From assembly GCF_024628725.1 (NCBI RefSeq), contig NZ_CP102409.1, forward strand, positions 2,970,001-3,034,000: a stretch of DNA of 64,000 nucleotides, read 5' to 3'. The stretch is from Ruegeria sp. YS9. Lineage in GTDB: Bacteria; Pseudomonadota; Alphaproteobacteria; Rhodobacterales; Rhodobacteraceae. Below, piece by piece: positions 49,888 to 59,458 of this stretch. A program made the translations under genes and the position numbers. Numbering within the stretch: position 1 is the first letter of the stretch; the number at the start of each line of letters is the position of its first letter. The notes beneath the pieces were generated by a model, which worked only from the letters and a program-made list of their open reading frames with translations, had not been told where the DNA came from and did no database searches.

Positions 49888-50888
49888 CGAACAGGACGGT
49901 CCTGGCCGAGGCCCTGATTGCACAAACACCCTGGGCCGAGGCAACACGTACGCCACTTGCAGGCGATGCCTCGAACCGGCGATATGAACGGCTGATTGAT
50001 CCAACCGACGGGCGCACTGCGGTTTTGATGGACGCGCCACCTGAAAAAAGTGACGATGTTGAACCCTTCGTGCGCGTTGCGGAATACCTCCGATCGATTG
50101 GTCTGAGCGCTCCGGAAATCTACGCAGAAGATACCCGGTACGGTTTTCTGTTGCTGGAAGATCTGGGTGATGACCTTTTCGCGCGCGTCCTGAAAAAAGA
50201 TCCCGACAAAGAACGCGAATTGTACCGGGCCGCCACCGACGTGCTGCTCCACCTGCATCAGGCGCCTTCGCTGTCCTTGCCGTCATATGATCCGTCCCTG
50301 ATGACGGAACTGGCTTCATTGGCCTTCACCAAGTATTCGGCCGGTATCCTGGGAGCATGTGATGAAGACGCCCTGTCCCGGTTCGAGCACCGGTTCGCGG
50401 ACATCCTGCATCGTGAAACATCCGGTGCGAAAGTTGTCATTCTCAGGGATTATCACGCGGAAAACCTGTTGTGGCTGCCGCAGCGTGAAGGCGTGAAACG
50501 CGTCGGGCTGCTGGACTTTCAATTGGCCATGCTGGGGCACCCGGCCTACGATCTGGTGTCGCTGCTACAGGATGCACGCCGAGATGTCTCGGCCGGGATC
50601 GAAATGCAGATGATCAACCACTACATCTTTGCGTCAGGTATGGACGACCATGATTTCCGCACGGCCTACAGTGTATTGGGGGCCCAGCGAAACCTGCGCA
50701 TCCTTGGCGTCTTCGCACGTCTGGCGACGGAATATGGCAAGCCTCACTATGTGGACATGATCCCGGCCGTCTGGGCACATCTGATGCGCGACCTTGATCA
50801 CCCTGCCCTGGTTTCGGTGGCGCCCCTGCTGCACGAAGCTTTGCCCAGGCCCACACCGGAAAACCTGGCCAAGTTGAGAACGCAATGA
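49884..50888 (+). CDS. amgK: Anomeric MurNAc/GlcNAc kinase AmgK
   Basis: A 334-residue aminoglycoside-phosphotransferase-fold kinase. GDASNRRYERL begins the ATP site, LLEDLGDDLFA follows, and the catalytic region is ILRDYHAENLLW with LLDFQLAMLGHPAYDL (metal-binding DFQ). Together with the next gene, a MurU-like nucleotidyltransferase, it fits the AmgK-MurU pathway that converts recovered MurNAc to UDP-MurNAc, bypassing early, fosfomycin-sensitive steps. It overlaps both tsaE and murU by 4 bp. Confidence 0.9.
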   Translation: MTNRTVLAEALIAQTPWAEATRTPLAGDASNRRYERLIDPTDGRTAVLMDAPPEKSDDVEPFVRVAEYLRSIGLSAPEIYAEDTRYGFLLLEDLGDDLFARVLKKDPDKERELYRAATDVLLHLHQAPSLSLPSYDPSLMTELASLAFTKYSAGILGACDEDALSRFEHRFADILHRETSGAKVVILRDYHAENLLWLPQREGVKRVGLLDFQLAMLGHPAYDLVSLLQDARRDVSAGIEMQMINHYIFASGMDDHDFRTAYSVLGAQRNLRILGVFARLATEYGKPHYVDMIPAVWAHLMRDLDHPALVSVAPLLHEALPRPTPENLAKLRTQ

Positions 50889-51571
50889 CCGGATCGCCAT
50901 TTGCCGTAATGCTGTTCGCAGCCGGGTTCGGCACCCGCATGGGCGCGTTGACCAAAGACCGGCCCAAGCCATTGATCGAAGTGGCGGGGCGACCACTGAT
51001 TGATCATGCGCTGGACTTTGTCAAAGATCTTGATCCTGTCCGTACCGTTGCCAACCTGCATTATCACGCTGATCAGCTCGCAGCGCATCTCGGCCCCAAA
51101 GGCGTTCTGCTGTCTCGGGAAGACCCTGAAATCCTGGAAACAGGCGGCGGATTGCGGGCTGCTTTGCCGATGCTGGGCACCGACCCCGTATTCACGTTGA
51201 ACACCGACGCGATCTGGTCCGGGCCAAATCCTTTGACCCTGTTGCAGAAAGCCTGGGACCCGAGCCGTATGGACGCGCTGCTGATGTGTGTTCCAGTTGC
51301 GCGAACCGTTGGTCATATTGGATCGGGTGATTTCACGGCCGAAAAGGATGGACGGATCACGCGTGGTCCCGGTTTGGTTTATGGTGGGGCACAGATCCTC
51401 AAGACCGATGGATTGCATTCGTTCTCGCAAACTACATTTTCGCTCAACCTGCTTTGGAACCAGATGCTTGATCAGGGTCGGCTTTTTGCGGTCGAATACC
51501 CCGGACGCTGGTGTGACGTAGGCCGCCCCGAAGGTATCGCTCTGGCCGAGGGTTTGCTGGCTGATGTTTGA
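50885..51571 (+). CDS. murU: N-acetylmuramate alpha-1-phosphate uridylyltransferase MurU
   Basis: A 228-residue nucleotidyltransferase. The signature AAGFGTRMGALTKDRPKPLIEV gives the nucleotide-binding loop and Lys (PKPL), and TLNTDAIW holds the metal-binding Asp; WCDVGRPEGIALAE ends the fold. Pairing with amgK by a 4-bp overlap supports MurU over other sugar-phosphate nucleotidyltransferases. It makes UDP-MurNAc from MurNAc 1-phosphate in peptidoglycan recycling. Its stop overlaps the addB start by 8 bp. Confidence 0.9.
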   Translation: MTGSPFAVMLFAAGFGTRMGALTKDRPKPLIEVAGRPLIDHALDFVKDLDPVRTVANLHYHADQLAAHLGPKGVLLSREDPEILETGGGLRAALPMLGTDPVFTLNTDAIWSGPNPLTLLQKAWDPSRMDALLMCVPVARTVGHIGSGDFTAEKDGRITRGPGLVYGGAQILKTDGLHSFSQTTFSLNLLWNQMLDQGRLFAVEYPGRWCDVGRPEGIALAEGLLADV

Positions 51572-54488
51572 GTCTGGTACCCTGCCCCGAGTTTTTGCCG
51601 TGCCCCCCGGTACGGATTTCCCAAAAGCGTTGGTCGATGGCCTGCGGCAGCGCTGTTCGGGCCCGCCCGAAACTTTGGCGCGGATAGAGTTGGTTCTGAA
51701 CACAAGACGGATGGAACGGCGTGTACGCGATCTGTTCAATCAGGGGCCGCCGTGCCTTCTGCCACGTCTCTCGTTGGTGACGGACCTGGGCGAAAGGGTT
51801 GATCTGGCGCAGATCCCGCCAGCCATACCACCCCTGCGACGACGTCTTGAATTGACTCAGCTGGTATCCAAGCTGCTGGAACAACAGCCGGATCTTGCCG
51901 CCCGATCCTCGGTCTTTGACCTGTCCGACAGTCTGGCCGCACTGATTGACGAAATGCAGGGCGAGGGCGTGTCGCCCGAGGCGATCCGGCAACTCGATGT
52001 CAGCGACATGTCCGGACACTGGGCGCGGGCACAGGCTTTTATCGGCATCGCGGATCATTTCATCGACACCGGCGGGCAGACGATGGATGCACAGGCCCGC
52101 CAGCGCCGCGTGGTCGAAAACCTGATCGAACGATGGCAGATTGCCCCCCCGCAACACCCGGTCATTCTGGCGGGCTCTACCGGGTCTCGTGGCACCACCC
52201 TGATGTTGATGGAAGCCATCGCGCGCCTGCCACAAGGGGCACTGGTGCTGCCCGGATTTGATTTCGACCAGCCGGATCACGTTTGGCAGGGGTTGGATGA
52301 TGCGTTGACGTCTGAAGATCACCCACAATACCGTTTCCGCAAGTTGATGCGCGCGCTGGAACTTGCGCCGGGTCAGATCACCCCATGGACGGATTCTTCA
52401 GCCCCCTCACCCGCTCGTAACCGACTGGTATCCCTGGCTTTACGTCCGGCGCCCGTCACTGACGCATGGATGACCGAAGGCCCCAAACTGTCCGATATCA
52501 AAGGCGCGACCGACGGCCTGACGCTGGTCGAGGCGCAATCACCCCGCGCCGAGGCATTGGCCATCGCTCTGCGCCTGCGGCAAGCGGCGGAAACAGGACA
52601 GACCGCCGCTCTGATCACGCCGGATCGCATGTTGACCCGCCAGGTCAGCGCCGCGCTGGATCGGTGGAACATCGTGCCGGACGACAGTGCTGGCCTGCCG
52701 CTGCAACTTTCTCCGCCGGGTCGTTTTCTGCGCCATGTGGCCAACCTGTTCACGCGCCGTCTGGAAGGCGAGACGCTGCTGACCCTTTTGAAGCACCCGC
52801 TTTGTCATGACGGCGTTGACCGCGGAAACCATTTGCTGCTTACGCGTGATCTGGAGCTTGACCTGCGCCGCCACGGCCCGCCCTTTCCTGACAGTGCAAG
52901 CCTTACGGCTTTTGCGGTACGCAAAGAAGCCCCGGAAAGCTGGGTCAAATGGGTTGTGCATCACTTCTGCGACCAGCAGATCACCAATGAACTGCACCTC
53001 GCTGACTGGGTAGAGCGTTTGATCGAACTGGCCGAGGCGATCTCGGCTGGCAGCACGGGTGAAACAGGTACTCTGTGGGACAAAAACGCAGGCCAAAAGG
53101 CGCTGGAGGTGCTGAATTCGCTTGGGGCAGAGGCGCAGCATGGCGGCCTGATGACGGCCCATGACTTTGCCGATCTGCTGGGCGCTCTGCTTGCGGGCGA
53201 AGAGGTTCGTGACCGCGATGCGCCGCATCCGCACATCATGATCTGGGGCACGCTCGAAGCACGGGTGCAGGGTGCCGACCTGCTGATCCTTGGAGGGTTG
53301 AATGAAGGAAGCTGGCCAGAGGCGCCAACACCCGACCCCTGGCTGAACCGGCAGATGCGTGACCAAGCCGGCTTGTTGCTGCCCGAGCGCCGGATCGGCC
53401 TGTCTGCGCATGACTTCCAGCAGGCCGTCGGCGCACCCGAAGTGTGGTTGACCCGCGCGACCCGCTCGGATGATGCCGAGACGGTTCCGTCACGTTGGCT
53501 GAACCGGCTGACCAACCTGTTGCAGGGTTTGCCGGGTCAGGGTGGCCCCGAAGCTCTGGCCAAAATGCGCGCTCAGGGCGAAAAATGGCTGAACTGGTCC
53601 GAGGCACTGGAAGATGCGCCGCCTATCGACCCCGCACCGCGCCCATCTCCGCGCCCACCGGCTGCCGCACGCCCGCGCCGACTGTCTGTGACCGAGATAA
53701 AAAGGCTGATCCGCGACCCATACGCAATATACGCCAAACATGTGCTTCGGCTGAAACCGCTTGATCCACTTGTGCAAGCCCCCGATGCCTTGCTGAGAGG
53801 GATTGTTATTCACGAAATCCTCGAGCATTTCATCAAGGACAGCGTCCTCGACAGCGCCTTGCTGACGCGGGACAATTTCCTGAAACGGGCACACGCCCTG
53901 TTGGATCAGCATGTCGCCTGGCCAACCGCCAGAAAACTGTGGCTGGCCCGGTTGGAACGGATCGCGGAGGATTTCCTTGGCGCAGAACTCGCGCGCCGGG
54001 CTGATGGCGGGCCGGTGGCGTTTGAGGCGGCAATGAAGCTGGTGCTGAACCCTCTGGATTTCACCATTGTCGGGCGCGCGGACAGGATCGATTGCAACAG
54101 CCGGGGCACGTTGCGGATCATCGACTATAAAACCGGCGCGCCACCCACGGAAAGTCAGCAATCCAAATTCGACAAGCAGTTGCTGATCGAGGCGGCCATG
54201 GCCGAGCAAGGCGGGATTGAGGGCCTGGACCCGACAGGCGTGGCCGAAGCCATCTTCATCGGTATGGGTGGCAGTTACAAGGAGGTTGCCGCGCCCTTGG
54301 AAGAAGAACCAACCGACAAGGTTCTTGCCGAGCTGAAAGATTTGATTTCCGCTTATTTAGAGCCTGATCAGGGATTTTCGTCTCGTCGTATGCTGCACAA
54401 GGATTCAGATATCGGTGATTATGATCACCTGGCTCGGTTCGGCGAATGGGACCGGACAGCCGAAACATGCCCTGAGGACCTGACATGA
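51564..54488 (+). CDS. addB: Double-strand break repair protein AddB
   Basis: A 974-residue subunit of the alphaproteobacterial AddAB helicase-nuclease, which resects double-strand breaks and loads RecA. The middle has inactivated-helicase-like segments (LLTLLKHPLCHDG, LILGGLNEGSWPEAP). A PD-(D/E)XK nuclease near the C-terminus shows IIDYKTGAPP at about 852-861 and QLLIEAAMAE. The length suits the alphaproteobacterial form, which lacks the iron-sulfur cysteine cluster of Bacillus AddB. It overlaps murU by 8 bp and addA by 4 bp, so the recycling and repair genes are one transcript. Confidence 0.92.
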   Translation: MFESGTLPRVFAVPPGTDFPKALVDGLRQRCSGPPETLARIELVLNTRRMERRVRDLFNQGPPCLLPRLSLVTDLGERVDLAQIPPAIPPLRRRLELTQLVSKLLEQQPDLAARSSVFDLSDSLAALIDEMQGEGVSPEAIRQLDVSDMSGHWARAQAFIGIADHFIDTGGQTMDAQARQRRVVENLIERWQIAPPQHPVILAGSTGSRGTTLMLMEAIARLPQGALVLPGFDFDQPDHVWQGLDDALTSEDHPQYRFRKLMRALELAPGQITPWTDSSAPSPARNRLVSLALRPAPVTDAWMTEGPKLSDIKGATDGLTLVEAQSPRAEALAIALRLRQAAETGQTAALITPDRMLTRQVSAALDRWNIVPDDSAGLPLQLSPPGRFLRHVANLFTRRLEGETLLTLLKHPLCHDGVDRGNHLLLTRDLELDLRRHGPPFPDSASLTAFAVRKEAPESWVKWVVHHFCDQQITNELHLADWVERLIELAEAISAGSTGETGTLWDKNAGQKALEVLNSLGAEAQHGGLMTAHDFADLLGALLAGEEVRDRDAPHPHIMIWGTLEARVQGADLLILGGLNEGSWPEAPTPDPWLNRQMRDQAGLLLPERRIGLSAHDFQQAVGAPEVWLTRATRSDDAETVPSRWLNRLTNLLQGLPGQGGPEALAKMRAQGEKWLNWSEALEDAPPIDPAPRPSPRPPAAARPRRLSVTEIKRLIRDPYAIYAKHVLRLKPLDPLVQAPDALLRGIVIHEILEHFIKDSVLDSALLTRDNFLKRAHALLDQHVAWPTARKLWLARLERIAEDFLGAELARRADGGPVAFEAAMKLVLNPLDFTIVGRADRIDCNSRGTLRIIDYKTGAPPTESQQSKFDKQLLIEAAMAEQGGIEGLDPTGVAEAIFIGMGGSYKEVAAPLEEEPTDKVLAELKDLISAYLEPDQGFSSRRMLHKDSDIGDYDHLARFGEWDRTAETCPEDLT

Positions 54489-57400
54489 GCCCGCGCAACG
54501 ATGCAACTGAACGGCAGGTGCAGGCCGCGCGCCCCGATGCTTCGACCTGGCTGGCGGCCAATGCGGGATCAGGCAAGACGCGGGTTTTGACGGACCGGGT
54601 GGCGCGTTTGCTGCTGGACGGAGTCCAGCCTCAGCACATCCTGTGCCTGACCTACACCAAAGCCGCCGCCAGCGAGATGCAGAACAGGTTGTTCAAGCGC
54701 CTTGGTGAGTGGGCCATGCTGGATAACAGCTCTTTGCTGGAACAGCTGACCGACCTCGGTGTACCCGGTGAAATCAGCTCGGACAAGCTGGCGCAAGCAC
54801 GCACCCTGTTTGCCCGCGCCATCGAAACGCCGGGAGGTCTGAAAATCCAGACCATCCACTCGTTCTGCGCCTCGTTGCTGCGACGATTCCCGCTCGAGGC
54901 TGGCGTCAGCCCGCAGTTCACCGAAATGGAAGACCGCGCAGCAGCCTTGTTGCGAGAGGAGATTGTCGAAGATTTCGCCGCAGGCCCTCAGGCCGGGTTG
55001 ATTGAAGATGTGGCCCGGTTTGTCACGGACACGGGTTTTGACAAACTGACTGCTGCACTCACGCAAAAACGCAACCTGTTTGCGCAGCCGCTGGAGTGGT
55101 CCGATCTGCTGCATCGCTTCGATCTGCCCGCCGGCTTTGACGAAACCGCGCTGCTTGGGCGGGTTTTTCTTGGTAGCGAAGTCGACCTGATCCGGTCCAT
55201 GCTGCCCGCTTTGACCGAAAGCGGTGGCAACAACGCCAAGGCCGCCGCGAAACTGGCCGGGTTCAACGAAGCCAGATTGGCACATCTACCCATGTTGGAA
55301 AGCGTGTTTCTGACAGGGAAGGGCGCAAAGGAACCCTTCACGGCCAAACTCAACGCTTTTCCGACCAAACCCCTGCGCGAAGGTGTGCTGGCCGACCGGA
55401 TGCCGCAGCTCGAGGCCTTCATGCTGCGGATCGAAGCCGCACGAGAACAGCGTCTGGCGCTGGTCGCGGCGCAGAAAACCGCGGTTCTGCACCGTTTTGC
55501 CGCAGCCTTCCTGCCGGAATACGAACGGCGCAAGCAATTGCGCGGCTGGCTGGATTTCGACGACCTGATCCTGCGCGCGCGGCAGGTGTTGAACGATCCG
55601 GCAGTGGCCGAATGGGTGCTGTACCGACTGGACGGGGGCATCGATCATATTCTTGTGGACGAAGCACAGGACACCAGCCCCGATCAATGGGACGTGATCG
55701 AGAAACTGGCGCAGGAATTCACCAGCGGGGAAGGGGCCCGATCCGGGGTTGAACGCACGATCTTCGTCGTCGGTGACAAGAAGCAATCGATCTATTCCTT
55801 TCAGGGCGCCGATCCACAGGCCTTTGACAGAATGCAGGAAGAGTTTGGCCGGAAACTGGCTGAATCAGGCTCTAAACTGTGGGATTCGACGTTGGAATAC
55901 TCGTTTAGATCCTCCAGCGCGATCCTGACTCTGGTCGATATCCTGTTCGAAAACCGCTCTGATGCGGGGTTTCACAAGGACAGTCAGCACCGTGCTTTCA
56001 AGGCCGATCTGCCAGGTCGTGTTGATCTTTGGCCCGTGGTTGAAAAGGTTGCAGATACCGAAGACGGGGATTGGACCGATCCGGTTGATCGTCCCGGCGC
56101 ACGACATCACACCGTCATTCTGGCCGAAAAGGTTGCACAGTCGATCAAAGACATGATCGAACGGGGTGAGACGATCCCGGAAGATGGCAAATCCGGCCAA
56201 TTCGTTCGTCGAAAGGTGCAGCCGGGGGATTTTCTGATCCTTGTGCAACACCGCTCGGACCTGTTTGCCGAGATCATCCGTGCCTGCAAGGCGCTGCATC
56301 TACCTATCGCCGGAGCAGATCGGTTGAAAGTGGGCGCTGAACTGGCGGTCAAGGATCTAGCGGCCTTGCTCAGCTTTCTGGCCACGCCCGAAGACAGCCT
56401 GTCCCTGGCGACGGTTCTCAAATCCCCCTTGTTCGGGTGGTCCGAACAGCAGCTTTTCGATCTGGCGCACCGTCGTAAGGAACAGTTCCTTTGGGCCGCA
56501 CTGCGCAACCGCGCGGAAGAGTTTCCCGAAACTCTGTCGGTGCTGAACGATCTGCGCAGCCAGATCGACTTTTTGCGCCCCTATGATCTGATCGAACGTA
56601 TCCTGACCCGCCATGACGGACGGCGCAAGCTGTTGGGGCGGTTGGGGGCAGAAGCCGAAGATGGCATCAACGCGCTGCTGTCCCAGGCTCTGGCCTATGA
56701 GCGAACGGATATCCCCAGCCTGACGGGGTTTATGGTCTGGATGCAGACCGACGATCTGGAAATCAAACGACAGATGAGCGGCGTCGGCAACAGGATCCGG
56801 GTGATGACCGTTCATGGCTCAAAAGGGTTGGAGGCGCCGATCGTCATCCTGCCGGACACCGGCAAGCGTCAGCCTCCGCGTGACGCCGAGATCATGCTGG
56901 CCAGCGGCACACCGTTGTGGAAAGTGTCGGCGGACGCATCACCAAACCTGATCTCGCAGGCGCGGGAAGAGGCGCGCAGCCGCGAGGAAAACGAACGGCT
57001 TCGGTTGCTGTATGTGGCTCTGACACGGGCGGAAAAGTGGTTGATCGTTGCGGCGGCAGGCGATTTGGGGAAAGACGGCAACAGCTGGTATCAGATGGTC
57101 GAGGCGGCGATGAACCGGGCCGGGGCCGCGCAGGTTCCGGGTTCCAATATCCGCCGCCTGTCCCACGGGGATTGGGACGCGCTGCCCTTGGTCGATCAAC
57201 CGAACACTGACGTTGGGCCAGTCGATTTGCCGGACATGTTTCATCATCCGGCACCGGATCCGGTTGCGCCTGCCAGCACGCTCAGCCCTTCGGATCTGGG
57301 CGGCCCAAAGGCGTTGCCCGGTGATGCCGGCCTGGATGAAGAGACGGCCAAACTGCGCGGAACCCGCCTGCACCTGCTGCTGGAACACCTTCCGGAGGCA

Positions 57401-57841
57401 GAGAAAGACCTTTGGCCAGAGCTTTGCGCCCGGTTGCTGCCCGATATGCAGGAAACGGACCGGCAAGAGATATTGAACGAAGCCGCAACTGTTCTGACAG
57501 CAGAAGGCTTGCAGCCCGTCTTCGCGCCTGACACGTTGGCCGAAGTGCCCATTGCTGCCGCTCTGAACGGGCAGCAGATGCATGGTGTTGTCGACCGTCT
57601 GATCGTATCGGAAACGGAAGTGCATGTGATTGATTTCAAATCAAATGCCACCGTTCCAGACCGCGCGGAAGACTGCCCTGAAGGCCTGTTGCGACAGATG
57701 GGGGCGTACGCACAGGCGCTGGCTCAGATCTATCCGGACCACGGCATTCGAACCGCCATCCTGTGGACTCGTACGGCAAGCCTGATGTGGTTGCCACACG
57801 ATCTTGTGACAGATGCACTGGCCCGCACCCAGATATCTTGA
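54485..57841 (+). CDS. addA: Double-strand break repair helicase AddA
   Basis: An 1118-residue UvrD-type helicase-nuclease. Walker A AGSGKTRVL (27-35), LTYTKAAASEMQNRL (motif Ia), VDEAQDTSPDQW (Walker B), VGDKKQSIYSFQGADP (motif III), VMTVHGSKGLEAPIV (motif V) and LLYVALTRAEKWL (motif VI) are all present. The C-terminal nuclease has VIDFKSNA near 1047-1054. It partners AddB, whose gene overlaps it by 4 bp. Thioredoxin follows 60 bp downstream. Confidence 0.96.
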   Translation: MSPRNDATERQVQAARPDASTWLAANAGSGKTRVLTDRVARLLLDGVQPQHILCLTYTKAAASEMQNRLFKRLGEWAMLDNSSLLEQLTDLGVPGEISSDKLAQARTLFARAIETPGGLKIQTIHSFCASLLRRFPLEAGVSPQFTEMEDRAAALLREEIVEDFAAGPQAGLIEDVARFVTDTGFDKLTAALTQKRNLFAQPLEWSDLLHRFDLPAGFDETALLGRVFLGSEVDLIRSMLPALTESGGNNAKAAAKLAGFNEARLAHLPMLESVFLTGKGAKEPFTAKLNAFPTKPLREGVLADRMPQLEAFMLRIEAAREQRLALVAAQKTAVLHRFAAAFLPEYERRKQLRGWLDFDDLILRARQVLNDPAVAEWVLYRLDGGIDHILVDEAQDTSPDQWDVIEKLAQEFTSGEGARSGVERTIFVVGDKKQSIYSFQGADPQAFDRMQEEFGRKLAESGSKLWDSTLEYSFRSSSAILTLVDILFENRSDAGFHKDSQHRAFKADLPGRVDLWPVVEKVADTEDGDWTDPVDRPGARHHTVILAEKVAQSIKDMIERGETIPEDGKSGQFVRRKVQPGDFLILVQHRSDLFAEIIRACKALHLPIAGADRLKVGAELAVKDLAALLSFLATPEDSLSLATVLKSPLFGWSEQQLFDLAHRRKEQFLWAALRNRAEEFPETLSVLNDLRSQIDFLRPYDLIERILTRHDGRRKLLGRLGAEAEDGINALLSQALAYERTDIPSLTGFMVWMQTDDLEIKRQMSGVGNRIRVMTVHGSKGLEAPIVILPDTGKRQPPRDAEIMLASGTPLWKVSADASPNLISQAREEARSREENERLRLLYVALTRAEKWLIVAAAGDLGKDGNSWYQMVEAAMNRAGAAQVPGSNIRRLSHGDWDALPLVDQPNTDVGPVDLPDMFHHPAPDPVAPASTLSPSDLGGPKALPGDAGLDEETAKLRGTRLHLLLEHLPEAEKDLWPELCARLLPDMQETDRQEILNEAATVLTAEGLQPVFAPDTLAEVPIAAALNGQQMHGVVDRLIVSETEVHVIDFKSNATVPDRAEDCPEGLLRQMGAYAQALAQIYPDHGIRTAILWTRTASLMWLPHDLVTDALARTQIS

Positions 57842-57901
57842 CCTTACCCGAAGCGGCACCTACGTTCTGTTCCCAAGTTTACCCCATTCAGGAGACAGAA
57901 T

Positions 57902-58222
57902 ATGTCGACCGTAGCCGTAACCGACGACACCTTTGACGCCGAAGTCAAGAATTCGACCGTTCCCGTGGTCGTGGATTTCTGGGCCGAATGGTGCGGCCCC
58001 TGCAAGCAAATCGGCCCCGCGCTGGAAGAACTGGCAGCCGAGTATGGCGACAAGGTAAAGATCGCCAAGGTCGATGTGGACAGCAACCCGAACGCGGCGG
58101 CCGCGATGGGCGTTCGCGGCATTCCGGCACTGTTCATCTTCAAGGACGGTCAGGTTGTTTCCAACCGCGCCGGCGCGGCCCCCAAAGCCGCCCTGCAAAG
58201 CTGGATTGACGAATCCATCTGA
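57902..58222 (+). CDS. trxA: Thioredoxin
   Basis: A 106-residue cytoplasmic thiol-disulfide oxidoreductase. The active site is [11 protein letters not shown] with Cys31 and Cys34, followed by [24 protein letters not shown] with the cis-Pro. Typical clients include ribonucleotide reductase and the methionine sulfoxide reductases, whose genes lie elsewhere in this window. AGGAGACAG precedes the ATG, and an intrinsic terminator follows, so this is the end of the addAB-containing run or a separate gene. Confidence 0.96.
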   Translation: MSTVAVTDDTFDAEVKNSTVPVVVDFWAEWCGPCKQIGPALEELAAEYGDKVKIAKVDVDSNPNAAAAMGVRGIPALFIFKDGQVVSNRAGAAPKAALQSWIDESI

Positions 58223-58246
58223 TCTGGTCCTAACAGATTGTCTCGA

Positions 58247-58276
58247 AGGCGCCTCAGATCGGGGCGCCTTTTTTTT
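58247..58276 (+). terminator. Rho-independent terminator of trxA
   Basis: AAGGCGCC pairs with GGCGCCTT around TCAGATCG, followed by a run of T. It begins 25 bp after the trxA stop. Confidence 0.93.
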
Positions 58277-58295
58277 GAAGACATCGGAGACACCA

Positions 58296-58646
58296 ATGGC
58301 AAAAACGCGGGTCCTTGTGGAGTTCGGGATGGGCACGTCCCTGCGCCGGATGGACTATACCCAGGCGTCACTGCGGGCTATCAAGGATGCGCTTTGGCAC
58401 AACTCGGTCAACATGGCGGAGCTGTTCGGCTTCCCGAAAGAGGCGATGATCATTGATGCCGAAATCGGGGTTCAGCAACCAGATCAGGTGGACATCGACG
58501 CGCTGAAAGCTGTCTTTCCCTATGGTCATCCCAACATCACTGTCACCAAAGGGGGCTTGGACATCGCAAAGCCCCACAGTGACGGGCACACGGTCATTGC
58601 CAACGCCGCCCTGATCGTTTCCTTCGACATGGAGCCCGCACAATGA
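58296..58646 (+). CDS. Lin0512-family protein (first of a tandem pair)
   Basis: 116 residues from ATG 58296, with CGGAGA 6 nt upstream. The family pattern RVLVEFGMGTSLRRMDYTQA and SLRAIKDALWHNS is followed by IGVQQPDQVDIDAL and VTKGGLDIAKPHSDGHTVIA. The function of this family is unknown. It overlaps the next gene, a clear paralogue, by 4 bp (ATGA). Both are close to the trxA terminator, so they have their own promoter or rely on read-through. Confidence 0.87.
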   Translation: MAKTRVLVEFGMGTSLRRMDYTQASLRAIKDALWHNSVNMAELFGFPKEAMIIDAEIGVQQPDQVDIDALKAVFPYGHPNITVTKGGLDIAKPHSDGHTVIANAALIVSFDMEPAQ

Positions 58647-59005
58647 GTGAAAAACGCATCATTCTGGAGATGGGAACAGGCAACGACCTGTACGGCCGGG
58701 ACTATACCAAGGCGGCCCGCCGCGCGGTGCAGGATGCCTTGCACCATTCATCCATCACGTTGTTTTCGAAACTGGGGATCGACCATTTCGAAATGCGCGT
58801 CAGCGTCACGATCGGCGTGCAGGACCCTGAACAGGTGGATTGCGATCTAGTTGCCTCTGATCTGCCGCGGGGCAGGGCCGAGGTTCGCGCAGTCAAAGGT
58901 GGGCTTGACGTTGTCGATGAAGAAGCGGGAACGCGGCACGTGGTTGCAACTGCGGCGATCGAGGCATTTCTGCCTGATCTTGCCGGAAAATACGTTCAAG
59001 GCTGA
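58643..59005 (+). CDS. Lin0512-family protein (second of a tandem pair)
   Basis: 120 residues: RIILEMGTGNDLYGRDYTKA, RRAVQDALHHSS, VSVTIGVQDPEQVDCDL and AVKGGLDVVDEEAGTRHVVA. Every conserved block of the preceding gene has a counterpart here in the same order, so the two arose by duplication. The 4-bp overlap implies coupled translation, as expected for subunits of a mixed complex. Whether they form a heteromer is not known. Confidence 0.88.
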   Translation: MSEKRIILEMGTGNDLYGRDYTKAARRAVQDALHHSSITLFSKLGIDHFEMRVSVTIGVQDPEQVDCDLVASDLPRGRAEVRAVKGGLDVVDEEAGTRHVVATAAIEAFLPDLAGKYVQG

Positions 59006-59006
59006 A

Positions 59007-59039
59007 CAAAGAAAAAGCCGCTCGGGAAACCGTGCGGCT
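59007..59039 (-). terminator. Rho-independent terminator of the DUF1127 gene
   Basis: On the minus strand AGCCGC pairs with GCGGCT, extended by CGG/CCG across a mismatch and closed by a 4-nt loop, then TTTTCTTTG. It lies 28 bp after the DUF1127 stop; the plus-strand tail is poor in T. Confidence 0.82.
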
Positions 59040-59066
59040 GTCTTCAATTGGTGATCTGTGGGAACA

Positions 59067-59261
59067 TCAGAGATCGGCGATGTCTGCGCGGCTCAGGCCG
59101 ATATCGTCCAACTGAGCGTCGCTGAGTTCCGACAGGAGTTTGCGGGTTTTGCGGGAATCTTTCCATTCGACAACGGTGTTGACGACATTGATGAACGCGT
59201 CCACTACGTGCAGGATGGTAGCTGCTCCGAGCGGCGCATGAATGTTAGCTGTGGTTGCCAT
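59067..59261 (-). CDS. DUF1127 family small protein
   Basis: A 64-residue protein with the DUF1127 motif at its C-terminus: EWKDSRKTRKLLSELSDAQLDDIGLSRADI. The basic, arginine-containing helix and short length are typical; DUF1127 proteins are abundant in alphaproteobacteria, and some bind RNA or influence phosphate and carbon metabolism. The ATG at 59261 has AAAGGA 9 nt upstream. It is divergent from hslV and has its own terminator. Confidence 0.87.
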   Translation of the reverse strand: MATTANIHAPLGAATILHVVDAFINVVNTVVEWKDSRKTRKLLSELSDAQLDDIGLSRADIADL

Positions 59262-59458
59262 GTGCGCGGTCCTTTGTGAAGAAACAGCCGACCCGTTGTC
59301 GGTTGTGAGCCCCATGTAGTCCCGCATGCCCGGACTCACAATTGCTGGTCCGGTAACCCCGGAATGCGTTTTTTGCATATCTTTTGGGCAATTGAAGAAC
59401 GGGTTGCGCCAACCTGCGACCCGGCCCATATATACCGCCAGCGAAAACGGAGACGATC

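Noticed and set aside
59380..59440. Heat-shock (sigma-32) promoter before hslV
   Set aside because: CCCATATA and TTGAA-like elements are present, but their spacing does not fit the consensus.
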